Source: JBMOPD01 sp049323615 (GTDB lineage: Bacteria; Bacillota; Desulfotomaculia; Desulfotomaculales; Desulfocucumaceae). From it: a stretch of 64,000 bases of DNA. A program made the translations under genes and the position numbers. A model generated the notes under the pieces. That model had not been told where the DNA came from, did no database searches, and was given only the letters and a program-made list of their open reading frames with translations. Below, piece by piece: positions 17,081 to 26,136 of this stretch. The stretch lies in the NCBI GenBank assembly GCA_049323615.1, contig JBMOPD010000079.1, positions 84,813 through 148,812 on the forward strand, written 5' to 3'. How positions within the stretch are numbered: the stretch's first letter is position 1; every line of letters starts with the position of its first letter.

Positions 17081-17082
17081 CG

Positions 17083-17727
17083 GTGGCGGACATGAACGGC
17101 TTTGAGAAAGCACTGGCAGGAATGCTGGGCGGAGAAAACCTGGCCCGGATCCAAAAGGTGAAGGTGGGAATCGCCGGCGCCGGGGGGCTCGGTTCCAACT
17201 GTGCCCTGTTTCTGGTCAGATGCGGTTTTAAAAGGTTTAAGATCGTGGATTTTGACGTGGTGGAAGACAGCAACCTGAACCGTCAGTTTTATTTTGCCCG
17301 CCAGGTGGGCTGCCGGAAGGTATATGCCCTAAAGGAAAACCTGCTGCTGGTCAATCCCGGCCTGGAAATAGAAGCCCTGCCGGAAAGGATTGAAAAGGAA
17401 AACCTGGCGGACCTTTTCAAAGACTGCGATGCGCTGGTGGAGGCGCTGGATGGCGCCGGGTACAAGAAGATGGTGGTGGAAGCCTGCATCAATTCGGGCA
17501 AGCTCCTGGTGGCTGCCTCCGGCCTGGCCGGGTGGGGCAGGAGCGAAGGGATAAAGATACACCGGATTAAAGACAACTTTTTCCTGGTCGGGGACCTGGT
17601 ATCGGCAGCCGGTCCCCACTGCCCTGCCCTGGCGCCGGGGGTCAACGTGGCGGCGGCAAAACAGGCCGATGTGGTTTTAAGTTACTTTCTGGGGAATCCG
17701 CATGGAGGGATGGCAAATGGCGCTTAA
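17083..17727 (+). CDS. thiF: Sulfur carrier adenylyltransferase ThiF
   Basis: 214 residues, the short ThiF form. GIAGAGGLGSNCALFLVRCG is the nucleotide site, DSNLNRQFYF the conserved Arg/Asn block. GTG 17083 or ATG 17092 could start it. Directly after thiH and overlapping thiE. It activates the ThiS C-terminus as acyl-adenylate. Confidence 0.93.
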   Translation: MADMNGFEKALAGMLGGENLARIQKVKVGIAGAGGLGSNCALFLVRCGFKRFKIVDFDVVEDSNLNRQFYFARQVGCRKVYALKENLLLVNPGLEIEALPERIEKENLADLFKDCDALVEALDGAGYKKMVVEACINSGKLLVAASGLAGWGRSEGIKIHRIKDNFFLVGDLVSAAGPHCPALAPGVNVAAAKQADVVLSYFLGNPHGGMANGA

Positions 17728-18373
17728 ACGGGGCCTGGCCGGTCTGCTGGAGGCGGACCTTTACGGGATAACGGCGGAGGAGTACTCCTTGGGCAGGAGC
17801 AACATCGAAGTGGCGGCGCGGATGATCGACTCCGGGATCAGGGTCATCCAGTACCGGGAAAAGGAAAAGAACCTCCGGCAGAAATACGAGGAATGCCTGA
17901 AAATCAGGGAAATGACCGAAAGAGCCGGGGTCACCTTTATTGTCAACGACCATGTGGACCTTGCCCTGCTGGTGAATGCGGACGGGGTGCATATCGGCCA
18001 GGACGACTTGCTTCCGGAAAAGGTCAGGGAGCTGGTGGGGGAGGAGATGATCATCGGCCTTTCCACCCATTCTCCCGCCCAGGCGGAGGCGGCGGTAAGG
18101 TCCGGGGCCGATTATATCGGAGTGGGGCCCATTTTTGCCACCAGGACCAAGAAAGACGTGGGCAGTCCGGTGGGCTTTGCATACCTGGAGTACGTGGCCA
18201 GGAATATCAGCCTGCCCTTTGTGGCCATCGGCGGGATCAAGGAGCACAACATAGCCGAAGTGGGCCGCCGGGGGGCCAGATGTATCGCGCTGGTGACAGA
18301 AATTGTGGGAGCTGAGGACATCGGCGCCAAGGTGCGCGCCGTAAGGGCGGCCCTCAGCCGGAAGGAGTTCTGA
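17717..18373 (+). CDS. thiE: Thiamine-phosphate synthase ThiE
   Basis: 218 residues from ATG 17717, preceded by TGGAGGGA inside the end of thiF. Family blocks: VIQYREKEK, FIVNDHVDLALLVNADGVHI, GLSTHSPAQAEAA, YIGVGPIFATRTKKD, FVAIGGIKEHN. It joins the thiazole and pyrimidine phosphates. Last gene of the thi operon; no clean terminator follows. Confidence 0.95.
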   Translation: MALKRGLAGLLEADLYGITAEEYSLGRSNIEVAARMIDSGIRVIQYREKEKNLRQKYEECLKIREMTERAGVTFIVNDHVDLALLVNADGVHIGQDDLLPEKVRELVGEEMIIGLSTHSPAQAEAAVRSGADYIGVGPIFATRTKKDVGSPVGFAYLEYVARNISLPFVAIGGIKEHNIAEVGRRGARCIALVTEIVGAEDIGAKVRAVRAALSRKEF

Positions 18374-18480
18374 CCACTGCTGAATTTTTCAGGGGAATTT
18401 ATGTTTATGTTTTGGGAGTTGTTGCCGGGATAGATGACCTGATGGGATAAAATCCGGGGTTATTGAAAGATTTATAAATA

Positions 18481-18509
18481 TTGACTTGTTGTAAATATAG
18501 TGGTAATAT
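18481..18509 (+). promoter_or_regulatory. Promoter of the first cobalamin riboswitch transcript
   Basis: TTGACT (18481-18486), 17-base spacer, TAATAT (18504-18509), about 35 bases ahead of the aptamer. Confidence 0.7.
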
Positions 18510-18539
18510 GTGTAAAATTAAAAATTCAGGACAAGTGAT

Positions 18540-18700
18540 TCTGCCAAAAAAGGTAGAACTGAAAAGGGAAGCCGGTTGAAATCCGGCGCGGTCCCGCCAC
18601 TGTGAAGGGGAGTCCCGCTGCCTTATGCCACTGGGAGATACGGCCCGGGAAGGCGCAGGGGAGACGATGATCTTAAGCCAGGAGACCTGCTTGTTCTGAA
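18540..18700 (+). ncRNA. Cobalamin riboswitch 1
   Basis: Class I cobalamin aptamer: gaaaagggaagccggttgaa, ggtcccgccactgtgaagg, tgccactgggagatacggcc, and the B12 box agccaggagacctgc (18676-18690). A terminator follows at 18771-18805, but no gene lies between it and the second copy, so its output must run through the second riboswitch. Confidence 0.97.
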
Positions 18701-18770
18701 CTTGATGGGTCGTACCCACGACGGATGGGATGGTTGCCCGGGCTTGATCAGGAAGTAAAGCCAGGTTTTA

Positions 18771-18805
18771 AACCCTCTGCCGGTATGGGTGCAGGGGGTT
18801 TTTAT
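18771..18805 (+). terminator. Terminator after cobalamin riboswitch 1
   Basis: aaccctctgc pairs with gcagggggtt and is followed by tttatttc. Confidence 0.85.
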
Positions 18806-18967
18806 TTCTGAAGATGTAATCTGGCCGTTGTCCTTCTCAGGGGTCTTGGAACCGGTATTTTCGCTGTCTAGTGGTGCTGCGTTAGCGGCATGTGTAACTA
18901 TTTTGAATTTTTCAGGCAAAAAGGTTGATCTAAAAATTTAATATTGATAAAACGGGTGCCCAATTTT

Positions 18968-19118
18968 TTCCTGTACGGGCTGAAAAGGGAAGCCGGTTGA
19001 AGTCCGGCGCGGTCCCGCCACTGTGAAGGGGAGTCCCGCTGCCTTATGCCACTGGGAGATACGGCCCGGGAAGGCGCAGGGGAGATGATGATCCCAAGCC
19101 AGGACACCTGCCCGTTTT
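18968..19118 (+). ncRNA. Cobalamin riboswitch 2 (near-identical copy)
   Basis: The core from gctgaaaagggaagccggtt to the loop before the B12 box differs from copy 1 at only a handful of bases over ~115. B12 box agccaggacacctgc (19097-19111). It leads directly into a terminator and cbiZ. Confidence 0.97.
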
Positions 19119-19191
19119 ATTCAGGCCATTACCTACGGTTGATAGGGAGGGTGGTTTATTTATGCTTCCGTATTCCCTTGAAAAAGGGATG

Positions 19192-19228
19192 GGACCCCCG
19201 GTTTTTTCGTAGGCCGGGGGTCTTTGCT
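19192..19228 (+). terminator. Terminator between riboswitch 2 and cbiZ
   Basis: gacccccgg pairs with ccgggggtc around a T-rich loop and is followed by tttgctt; it ends immediately before the first cbiZ start. Confidence 0.85.
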
Positions 19229-19230
19229 TA

Positions 19231-20004
19231 ATGGCATTCAGACTGGAGGAATATGTTTTGCTGGAGATACTGACGGTTTTTAACAAACAGGTTTCCATCC
19301 AGGGGATAAGCTTTTATGTTTATGACGGGACAACTTTTATTGTTGCCTCCGCCAGACCCCTCAGGGTGATCAGTTCCGCCGTTCTGGGGGGAAGTTTAAG
19401 GGAGGCCAGGTATATAATTAACCACTCTGTGGACAAGGAGTATAACGGCAGTGACCCGGAGGAGGAACTCAGGCGGGAGGCCCTGCGTTTGCGCCTGGAT
19501 CACGATGTTTTGGGCATGATGACGGCCGTAAGCGTTAACCACACCGTGTTAAGCCAGGGAAGACAAGAAGACCTGGCAGTAGCCACCCTTTGCACGGCCG
19601 GTGTGGGTAACCCGGGGGTGGCCGGGGAGCCGGCCGGCAAGGTGCAGGGCCAGTACCAGCCGGGAACCATCAACCTTATTCTGCTGATTGACGGAAATCC
19701 AACCGACGCCGCTATGGTGAACGCCGTGATAACGGCCACCGAAGCCAAGACCAGGGCCTTGTTCAAGGCCAAAGTCAGCCTGCCGGACGGTGAGCCGGTT
19801 ACAGGCACCACCACCGATGCCATAGTGGTGGCCTGCACGGGCAGGGGGGAGCCACTGCGCTATGCGGGGACGGCCACCGGCCTGGGGTATTTGATTGGAA
19901 GAACGGTGTACAAGGCTGTGTTGCAGGGGGTGGGGACATACTTGTTGTTCTGTAGTAAGGGGGGAGATTACAAGGTGAACAATAAGCAAAAGTTGTTAAA
20001 TTAA
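19231..20004 (+). CDS. cbiZ: Adenosylcobinamide amidohydrolase CbiZ
   Basis: 257 residues from ATG 19231; TTG 19258 has the better ribosome site (GGAGG seven bases before) and may be the true start. Family blocks: ARPLRVISSAVLGG, VATLCTAGVGNP, INLILLIDGNPTDAAMVNAV, TEAKTRALF, TTTDAIVVACTGRG, RYAGTATGLGYLIGRTVY. CbiZ removes the nucleotide loop side chain of corrinoids so that imported cobamides can be rebuilt with the preferred lower base. Under two cobalamin riboswitches and upstream of the corrinoid uptake genes. Confidence 0.93.
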   Translation: MAFRLEEYVLLEILTVFNKQVSIQGISFYVYDGTTFIVASARPLRVISSAVLGGSLREARYIINHSVDKEYNGSDPEEELRREALRLRLDHDVLGMMTAVSVNHTVLSQGRQEDLAVATLCTAGVGNPGVAGEPAGKVQGQYQPGTINLILLIDGNPTDAAMVNAVITATEAKTRALFKAKVSLPDGEPVTGTTTDAIVVACTGRGEPLRYAGTATGLGYLIGRTVYKAVLQGVGTYLLFCSKGGDYKVNNKQKLLN

Positions 20005-20063
20005 TTTGCTGTACAACCTGTAAATAATTTAATTATCGTGTGAAAGGGCGTGTTCTGGAATAA

Positions 20064-22649
20064 ATGGGCAGATACAGGATGAATTTACGTTTTCTGGCGA
20101 TACTGCTGGCGTTTTGCCTTCTCACCAACCTTGTGGCCCCGTTCGGCTTGTTCAGCGGGGCTGCCGCTGCGGATCAAACGCCGGTATATTCAGCCGCCGA
20201 GATGGCCGGTAAAGCTGTTGACTTTATCAACCAGAAGTACAAGGCCGGAGAAAAAGCCGACGGGTACACCGCCTGCGTGCTGACCGGGGCCGGTGAGGAC
20301 CTGTCAACGGCGGAGTGGGTTTATAACAGCAAGACCCTGAAGGATTCGGTGCTTGATTCCGTTTATGCGACATTAAATAATCCTTCTTCCGCCAAGACGA
20401 AAGACATCGCCTATCAGTTGCTGGCGGCCAACCAGTGGGCTTACGGGGATCAGGCCGATCAGCTGGCGGGTGTCCTGGCGGGAAGGCAGAAAGAAAACGG
20501 CAGCTTTGACAACAATATTTACGTTGATATGCCGGCCTATGAGGCGCTGGGCAGGGCCGGGCGGATCAGCGTGATCAACGCCGTTTACGCCCGCGGCTAT
20601 ATTCTGGGCAATCAGTGCAACACGGCCGGGGATAATTACGGATCCTGGGGCAGTACCTGGGATGGGGTGTTTTACCCTGACTTTATGACCACGGCCCAGG
20701 CTATCCGGGCGCTCATATACCTGCCCGGTGCCGGCAGCGATGCGGCCGTTCAGGCAGCCATCACCAAAGGCCTTACTTACCTGAAAGGCTTGCAGCAGGC
20801 AGACGGCGGCGTCTACTCCGCCTGGGACGACCCGGCGGTGGACAATTCCGAGTTAATCGTCACCTTGCACAGGCTGGGTATAAATCCTGCTTCTGCTGAC
20901 TGGAAAAACTCCGCGGGCCTGACCCCGGTAGACTACCTGCTGAATAAGACCATGAACGACGACGGAAGTTTCGGTTCTATCAAAAACGTCTTCGGCGCCG
21001 CCGAAGCCCTGAATGCATTTCTGGTGGTGAGCGGTCAGGGCAGCCCCGGTGGAGACAATCAAACACCGGTGGAAAAAGACCAGTACAGTGTCAACATCGC
21101 GGTGGTGGGCCAGAACGGGGAACTGCTTTTCGGCCCGGACAGCGTGGCTGTGAGTAAAACCGGCAGGTGGGGCCTTACAGCCCTGGGGGCGCTCCACGCC
21201 ACCGGCCTGCCTTACACGGAAGCGGGCAGCTTTGTCAGCAGCATTGCCGGGCAGGCCAACAGCGGGATGAACGGGTGGATGTACAAGGTTAACGGATCTG
21301 TGCCCGGGATCGCGGCCTCCGAAAAAGAGGTCAAAGAAGGGGACCGGGTGATCTGGTGGTACAGCAGGGATATGAATTCCCCCGGCCCCGCCTGGGACAG
21401 CCTTTTTAAGCCAAGCGCCATTATTCAGGCGGAACCAGTGACACCGGTCAGCCTGCAGGAACAGAACAAGCTGCTTCCCGTTGCCCTGCAGGCTTCGGAT
21501 AATGCCCTGGCAGCGCTGGAAAAAGTCGACCAGTTGATTAGCCTGAAGGAAAAGGCAGTAGAGTTGAACACCCTGAATGAACAGTCCAGGGCCGTGGCCG
21601 TGATAGGCGATATCCGGCCCCTGGACCTGGCCGCCGTGGCGGCCCTGAGAAAGGAACTGGACCGGAACGCGGTGGACCTGACCCAAAAGGTAGCGGCCGG
21701 TAAGGGGGCCACTGTGGCAGATGCCGGGGCCGAGGTGGCCTTGAGTATTCCGGCCCGGGCGCTCAACCGTGACGTGGAGATAACTGTTAAAAAGGTGGTT
21801 GCCGGCAGTGACCGGGGCAGCGGGACGCAGTCCGTCATGCCCTCCGGCTTCCGCCGGGTGTCCGCCACATACGACTTCGGCCCGGATGGGACCACCTTTG
21901 CCGTGCCGGTGACCCTGACCCTGAAGGTGGCCGTCCCGCCCCTGGTCAGGCCGGAAAATCTGGCCATGGCCTGGTACGATAAATCCACCGGCAAGTGGAT
22001 GACCATCCCGGCGGTGGTGGATGTGGACAGGGGATTGATCCTGGCCAGGGTGCAGCACTTCAGCCATTACGCCGTATTTGCCAGGGAACCCGTGAAACCC
22101 TTTGCCGACGTTACCACTGCTTCTTTCGGCTGGGCGAAGGACTCCATAGAGACGCTGGCCGGGGCCGGGGTTGTCGCCGGTGTGGACGGAACGCGCTTTG
22201 AACCGGCCCGGGCGGTAACCAGGGCGGAATTTGCCGGCCTGCTGGTCAAAGCGTTGGGACTGCGGACACAGTCCGGCGCTACCCATCCGTTCAAAGACGT
22301 GCACACCGGTGACTGGTACGCCGGACCGGTGGCTGCGGCTTACACAGCCGGGCTGATCACGGGCTGCGGGGACGGCACTTTCCGCCCGGACAGCACCATC
22401 ACCAGGGAAGAAGTGGCGGCCATGCTGGTGCGGGCCATGAAACTGCAGGCTGCGGAACAGAAACTGGCTTTTGCCGATAGTGACAAAATTTCTTCCTGGG
22501 CCAGGGCCGGCGTGGCGGCCGCAGCGGCACAGGGACTGATCAGGGGCTTCCCGGACGGCGCCTTCCGGCCGGATGCCACCGCCGGCCGGGCCCAGTGCGC
22601 GGTGATGGTTTACCGGATGCTTACGGGCCATTATCAGTTCAGGGAGTGA
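20064..22649 (+). CDS. SLH-anchored, intrinsic-factor-like corrinoid-binding protein (prenyltransferase-fold barrel + DUF4430 + 3 SLH)
   Basis: 861 residues. Signal peptide at 6-37 (AILLAFCLLTNLVAPFGLFS). Residues ~42-325 show an alpha/alpha-toroid pattern with repeats such as GLTYLKGLQQADGGVYSAWD. Residues ~340-445 form a DUF4430 (transcobalamin C-terminal-like) domain: GALHATGLPYTE, GWMYKVNGSVPG, GDRVIWWYSRDM. After a ZU5-like/beta region come three SLH repeats (~677-730, 740-795, 800-857: KPFADVTT, HPFKDVHTGDWYAG, AFADSDKISSW). An alpha-barrel plus DUF4430 is the architecture of mammalian intrinsic factor and transcobalamin, so a surface corrinoid trap is likely. Binding is inferred, not shown. 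Confidence 0.85.
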   Translation: MGRYRMNLRFLAILLAFCLLTNLVAPFGLFSGAAAADQTPVYSAAEMAGKAVDFINQKYKAGEKADGYTACVLTGAGEDLSTAEWVYNSKTLKDSVLDSVYATLNNPSSAKTKDIAYQLLAANQWAYGDQADQLAGVLAGRQKENGSFDNNIYVDMPAYEALGRAGRISVINAVYARGYILGNQCNTAGDNYGSWGSTWDGVFYPDFMTTAQAIRALIYLPGAGSDAAVQAAITKGLTYLKGLQQADGGVYSAWDDPAVDNSELIVTLHRLGINPASADWKNSAGLTPVDYLLNKTMNDDGSFGSIKNVFGAAEALNAFLVVSGQGSPGGDNQTPVEKDQYSVNIAVVGQNGELLFGPDSVAVSKTGRWGLTALGALHATGLPYTEAGSFVSSIAGQANSGMNGWMYKVNGSVPGIAASEKEVKEGDRVIWWYSRDMNSPGPAWDSLFKPSAIIQAEPVTPVSLQEQNKLLPVALQASDNALAALEKVDQLISLKEKAVELNTLNEQSRAVAVIGDIRPLDLAAVAALRKELDRNAVDLTQKVAAGKGATVADAGAEVALSIPARALNRDVEITVKKVVAGSDRGSGTQSVMPSGFRRVSATYDFGPDGTTFAVPVTLTLKVAVPPLVRPENLAMAWYDKSTGKWMTIPAVVDVDRGLILARVQHFSHYAVFAREPVKPFADVTTASFGWAKDSIETLAGAGVVAGVDGTRFEPARAVTRAEFAGLLVKALGLRTQSGATHPFKDVHTGDWYAGPVAAAYTAGLITGCGDGTFRPDSTITREEVAAMLVRAMKLQAAEQKLAFADSDKISSWARAGVAAAAAQGLIRGFPDGAFRPDATAGRAQCAVMVYRMLTGHYQFRE

Positions 22650-22654
22650 CCTTG

Positions 22655-23356
22655 TTGCAAAGGAAAATATTCTATACTGTTTTCTTTCTTGTAATAATAG
22701 CCGCGGTCATGGGGCCGGCCATTTACTCCGGCAAGATTGCCGGCCATAAGCAGCCGGACAGCCCGGAAGGCGGCAAGGCGGCCGGCCTGAAGGCGGGCGT
22801 GCAAACAGCGGCCAGTAGGGTCAATAACGGAATCCGGGAGCCAGCCGGGGGCAAACCTGAACAATCCACCGGGGTACAGGCTGATAACGTCCCGGCCGCC
22901 GGGAACAAGGCCGGCCTGAAGGACAAACCCGCCGGCCTGGACGGGGCCACACCGGCCCGGGAGCCGGCCGGGAATTTACCCGCAGAGGCCATGGAGGACG
23001 GGTGCGCCGTGGGCATTGCCGTGGTGGGCATGGACGGTGAACTGCTTTACGGTCCCGGGAACGTTACGGTGACCAAAAAGAACATGGGGGAAGTGACGGC
23101 GCTGGGCGCGCTGGACGCCACCGGCCTGCCCTATACCATGTCCACCCGCTGGTCCGGTTTTGTAGAAGCTGTTGCCGGGCAGCGCAACAAGGGGCAGGCC
23201 GGCTGGATGTACAAGGTCAATGGTGAAATCCCGCTGGTTGCCGCCGATCAAAAAACGGTTAAAGCCGGAGACAAAGTGATCTGGTGGTACAGCAAAAGCA
23301 TGGGTGATCCTGCGCCAAACTGGGACGTTCTGATCAAACGGGGAGCCGGGAACTAG
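22655..23356 (+). CDS. Membrane-anchored DUF4430 protein, probable corrinoid-binding partner
   Basis: About 233 residues from TTG 22655 (or 22652), with AGGGAG eight bases upstream, directly after the SLH protein. An N-terminal hydrophobic segment (FYTVFFLVIIAAVMGPAIYS) acts as anchor or signal. A low-complexity Gly/Pro/Lys/Ala linker (~30-110) precedes one DUF4430 domain with GALDATGLPYTM, GWMYKVNGEIPL and GDKVIWWYSKSM. This domain is closely similar to the one in the preceding protein, suggesting duplication. It may hand corrinoid from the S-layer to the ECF transporter. Confidence 0.8.
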   Translation: MQRKIFYTVFFLVIIAAVMGPAIYSGKIAGHKQPDSPEGGKAAGLKAGVQTAASRVNNGIREPAGGKPEQSTGVQADNVPAAGNKAGLKDKPAGLDGATPAREPAGNLPAEAMEDGCAVGIAVVGMDGELLYGPGNVTVTKKNMGEVTALGALDATGLPYTMSTRWSGFVEAVAGQRNKGQAGWMYKVNGEIPLVAADQKTVKAGDKVIWWYSKSMGDPAPNWDVLIKRGAGN

Positions 23357-23455
23357 GATATAGGAGACAGGAGACAGGAGACAGGAGAGGATAAAACACA
23401 TAATAAATTCCACCCTGAAAATAGCTATCAGCTGCCGGCTATCAGCCGTCAGCGG
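23357..23455. repeat. Spacer with tandem aggagacagg and tatcagc words
   Basis: ggagaca is repeated several times in a row (23364-23390). Then tagctatcagctgccggcta and tcagccgtcagcg resemble the words at 2841-2943. Confidence 0.5.
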
Positions 23456-24460
23456 GTGAAAACACCGAATCCAAGGTATTCCCGACGGAATATACGGCAG
23501 TACAAGATTTCTCACAAGGAGTGGCAAGCGTTGCTGGACAGGCTGTTTTACAAAGAAAAGGGGTTGTTCCTGCAGAGCCTGCACCCCCTGGCGGCGCTGG
23601 CCTACCTGGGCGCGCTGCTGGTGCTGGCGCTGGCCTTTACCAACCCGCTTTATTTGCTTGGGATCCTGCTGGTGGTGGCGCTGGCCGTCCGGGCGGCGGA
23701 CGGCCTGGAGGCGTGGGAAGGTTACTTGAAAATTGCCCTGTTCATGATGGTGCTGGTCATAATCATCAACCCGCTGGTGGTTCATGCCGGAAAGACCATC
23801 ATCTGGCAAGGTCCCCGTATTCCGGTTTTCGGCCGGCTGACCGTCTCCCTGGAGGCCATTTGCTACGGAGCTGCCATGAGCGTCAGGCTGCTGGACATAA
23901 TCAGCGTGTTCTGCCTGTACAATCTGATTGTGCACCCGGATAAGGCCTTAAACCTCTTTTCCCGCTTTGCCGGCAGGTCCGTGCTGGTGGTATCCCTGGC
24001 CACCAGGATGTTTCCGGCCATGGTCAGGGAACTGGAGAGAATCCGGGGCGTGCAGCAGATGCGCGGCGTTGACTTCAACAATGGATCGGCCCGGGAAAGG
24101 GTCAGTAAGTACGCCTCTTTAATCAACATACTGCTTTTGTCCTCCCTGGAGGACTCCCTGGAGATCGCCGGGTCCATGCAGGCGAGGGCCTTCGGCAGCG
24201 GTCCCCGTACCTGTTACAGCAGGAACCTGTGGCGGCCGCGGGATGTGCTGATTCTTTCGGGCAGCGCCTGTGCGCTGGCAGCGGGCATTTGGGGGCTGCT
24301 GCACGGTTTCGGCGTTTATACTTTTTACCCGCAGCTGGGCTACCTGATCAGCGGCCCGGGAACGGTGGCGGTGCTGCTGATGGTGCTTTTCTGTTTATCA
24401 ATGCCGTTGATCATCGGTTGGGGGTGGCGGCGCTGGCCTTATTTAAAATCGAAAATTTAA
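23456..24460 (+). CDS. Energy-coupling factor transporter transmembrane protein (EcfT/CbiQ-like)
   Basis: 334 residues from GTG 23456. Several hydrophobic helices (LAALAYLGALLVLALAF, ALFMMVLVIIINPLVV). The two Ala-Arg-Gly-type coupling motifs are QQMRGVDF and SMQARAFGSGPR. EcfT couples ATP hydrolysis to toppling of the S component. Its 3' end overlaps the ATPase gene by 37 bases. Placement after two DUF4430 genes indicates a dedicated corrinoid ECF system. Confidence 0.88.
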   Translation: MKTPNPRYSRRNIRQYKISHKEWQALLDRLFYKEKGLFLQSLHPLAALAYLGALLVLALAFTNPLYLLGILLVVALAVRAADGLEAWEGYLKIALFMMVLVIIINPLVVHAGKTIIWQGPRIPVFGRLTVSLEAICYGAAMSVRLLDIISVFCLYNLIVHPDKALNLFSRFAGRSVLVVSLATRMFPAMVRELERIRGVQQMRGVDFNNGSARERVSKYASLINILLLSSLEDSLEIAGSMQARAFGSGPRTCYSRNLWRPRDVLILSGSACALAAGIWGLLHGFGVYTFYPQLGYLISGPGTVAVLLMVLFCLSMPLIIGWGWRRWPYLKSKI

Positions 24461-26127
24461 TCTATTATTATCCCGACGGCGAAAGGCCGGCCTTAAACAT
24501 CACCAGCCTGCACATAGAGGAAGGGGAGTTTGTTCTGCTGGCCGGGGCCTCCGGATCGGGCAAGTCTTCCCTGGCGCGGGTGCTGGCGGGGCTGATCCCG
24601 GATTTTTACGGGGGCCGGTTTGGAGGCAGGGTTTACTTTCAGGGACGGGAAATGCGCGGCATCGACCGGCGCAAACTGGCCCGGCAGGTGGGCATGGTCT
24701 TTCAGGACCCGGAAAAGCAGCTGGTAATGACCGGCGTGGAGGCCGAGATCGCCTTCGGGCTGGAGAACCTGGGGCTGCCCCGGAAGGAGATGTTTCGCCG
24801 GGTGGCCGAGGTGATCAGTTTCCTGGGCCTGACGGAGTTAAGGCAGGAGTTTACCGCCAGCCTGTCGGGCGGGCAGAAACAAAAGCTGGTTCTGGCCGCC
24901 GTGCTGGCCATGCAGCCGCAGGTGCTGATCCTGGACGAACCCACGTCGCAGCTGGACCCGGTGGCGGCGGAGGAGTTTTTCAATCTGGTTAAGCGGCTGA
25001 ACGAAGAGATGGGCTTTACCGTCGTCTTGATCGAGCAGAGGCTGGAAAGGTGCTTTCACCTGGCCGACCGGGCGGTGATCATGGAAGGCGGGCGGGTGGC
25101 GCAGGACGGCGCCCCGGATCAGGCTGCCCGCTGGGCGGCCGGAAATGGGGCGCCCCTGGTTCCCCCCGTGGCCAGGTTTTTTTCGGCGCTGGGATTTCCC
25201 TCCGTGCCAGTAACCGTCAAGGAGGGCAGGAAGCAATTAAGAGAATTTTTCAGCGGGCGGCCCGTTTCCGGGGGGCCGGACCCCCGGAAGGCGCCGGGTT
25301 CCCGTTCAACGGGCCGGACTCCCCTGGTGGAGGTAAAAAACCTGTGGTTTACTTATCCCAACGGCAGGGAGGCACTGCAGGACATAAATCTGCAGGTCGG
25401 CGCCGGGGAATTTGTGGCCATCCTGGGGGAGAACGGCGCCGGCAAATCCACTTTGTTGAAGAATATGGTGGGACTTCTGCAGCCGGGGCGCGGCAGGGTG
25501 CTCTTAAAGGGCTGCCACTTGAGTAAATACAAGGGCGGCTGTCCCGGCCGCCAGGTGGCCTACCTTTCCCAGAACCCCAACGACTACCTCTTTCAGGACA
25601 CCGTGGAGGACGAACTGCTGTTTACCCTGAACAATTTCGGCATGAAGGATGACGGCATCGTTGACGAACTGCTGGAAAAACTGCAATTATTTCGCCACCG
25701 CCTGGCGAACCCCCGGGATTTGAGCAGCGGGGAGAGGCAGCGGGTGGCCCTGGCCTCTGTGCTGGTGACCAGGCCGGACCTGCTGGTGCTGGACGAGCCC
25801 ACCCGGGGACTGGACTACCGCCTGAAGGCCGGACTGGGCGGTTTTCTGGCCGGGCAGGCGGCGGCCGGGGCCGGCGTGGTGCTGGTCACCCACGACGTGG
25901 AGTTTGCCGCCGAATACGCCTCGCGGCTGATCATGATGTTTGCCGGCCGGATAGTCAGCGACGGCACCAGGCATGAAACCCTGGGGCAGTCGGTTTTTTA
26001 CTCCACCCAGATCGGCAAGCTGTGCAGGGGCTTCTGCGACGGTATACTGACCTTTGACGAGGCCGTGGCAAGGATCGGTCCGTTGCTTTCGGGCAAAACA
26101 GTTGCCCGGGCCGGCACATTGAAATGA
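24424..26127 (+). CDS. Fused ECF ATPase (EcfA-EcfA')
   Basis: 567 residues from GTG 24424, inside the end of ecfT. Two complete ABC cassettes: Walker A GASGSGKS (~40), signature SLSGGQKQK (~148), Walker B LILDEPTS (~169); then GENGAGKS (~335), LSSGERQR (~433), LVLDEPTR (~453). Q-loops MVFQDPEKQL and YLSQNPNDYL have the ECF-type shape. Joined A1-A2 subunits are common in ECF systems with a dedicated substrate. Confidence 0.92.
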   Translation: MAALALFKIENLIYYYPDGERPALNITSLHIEEGEFVLLAGASGSGKSSLARVLAGLIPDFYGGRFGGRVYFQGREMRGIDRRKLARQVGMVFQDPEKQLVMTGVEAEIAFGLENLGLPRKEMFRRVAEVISFLGLTELRQEFTASLSGGQKQKLVLAAVLAMQPQVLILDEPTSQLDPVAAEEFFNLVKRLNEEMGFTVVLIEQRLERCFHLADRAVIMEGGRVAQDGAPDQAARWAAGNGAPLVPPVARFFSALGFPSVPVTVKEGRKQLREFFSGRPVSGGPDPRKAPGSRSTGRTPLVEVKNLWFTYPNGREALQDINLQVGAGEFVAILGENGAGKSTLLKNMVGLLQPGRGRVLLKGCHLSKYKGGCPGRQVAYLSQNPNDYLFQDTVEDELLFTLNNFGMKDDGIVDELLEKLQLFRHRLANPRDLSSGERQRVALASVLVTRPDLLVLDEPTRGLDYRLKAGLGGFLAGQAAAGAGVVLVTHDVEFAAEYASRLIMMFAGRIVSDGTRHETLGQSVFYSTQIGKLCRGFCDGILTFDEAVARIGPLLSGKTVARAGTLK

Positions 26128-26136
26128 GGGATGGGC

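Noticed and set aside
18623..19298. Several frames of 60-100 codons over the tandem cobalamin riboswitches
   Set aside because: Near-identical peptides arise because the RNA is duplicated; the conserved unit is the aptamer, not protein.
20853..22631. Long minus-strand frame (592 codons) opposite the SLH protein
   Set aside because: A mirror frame caused by GC-rich codon bias; the plus-strand frame has signal peptide, DUF4430 and SLH domains.
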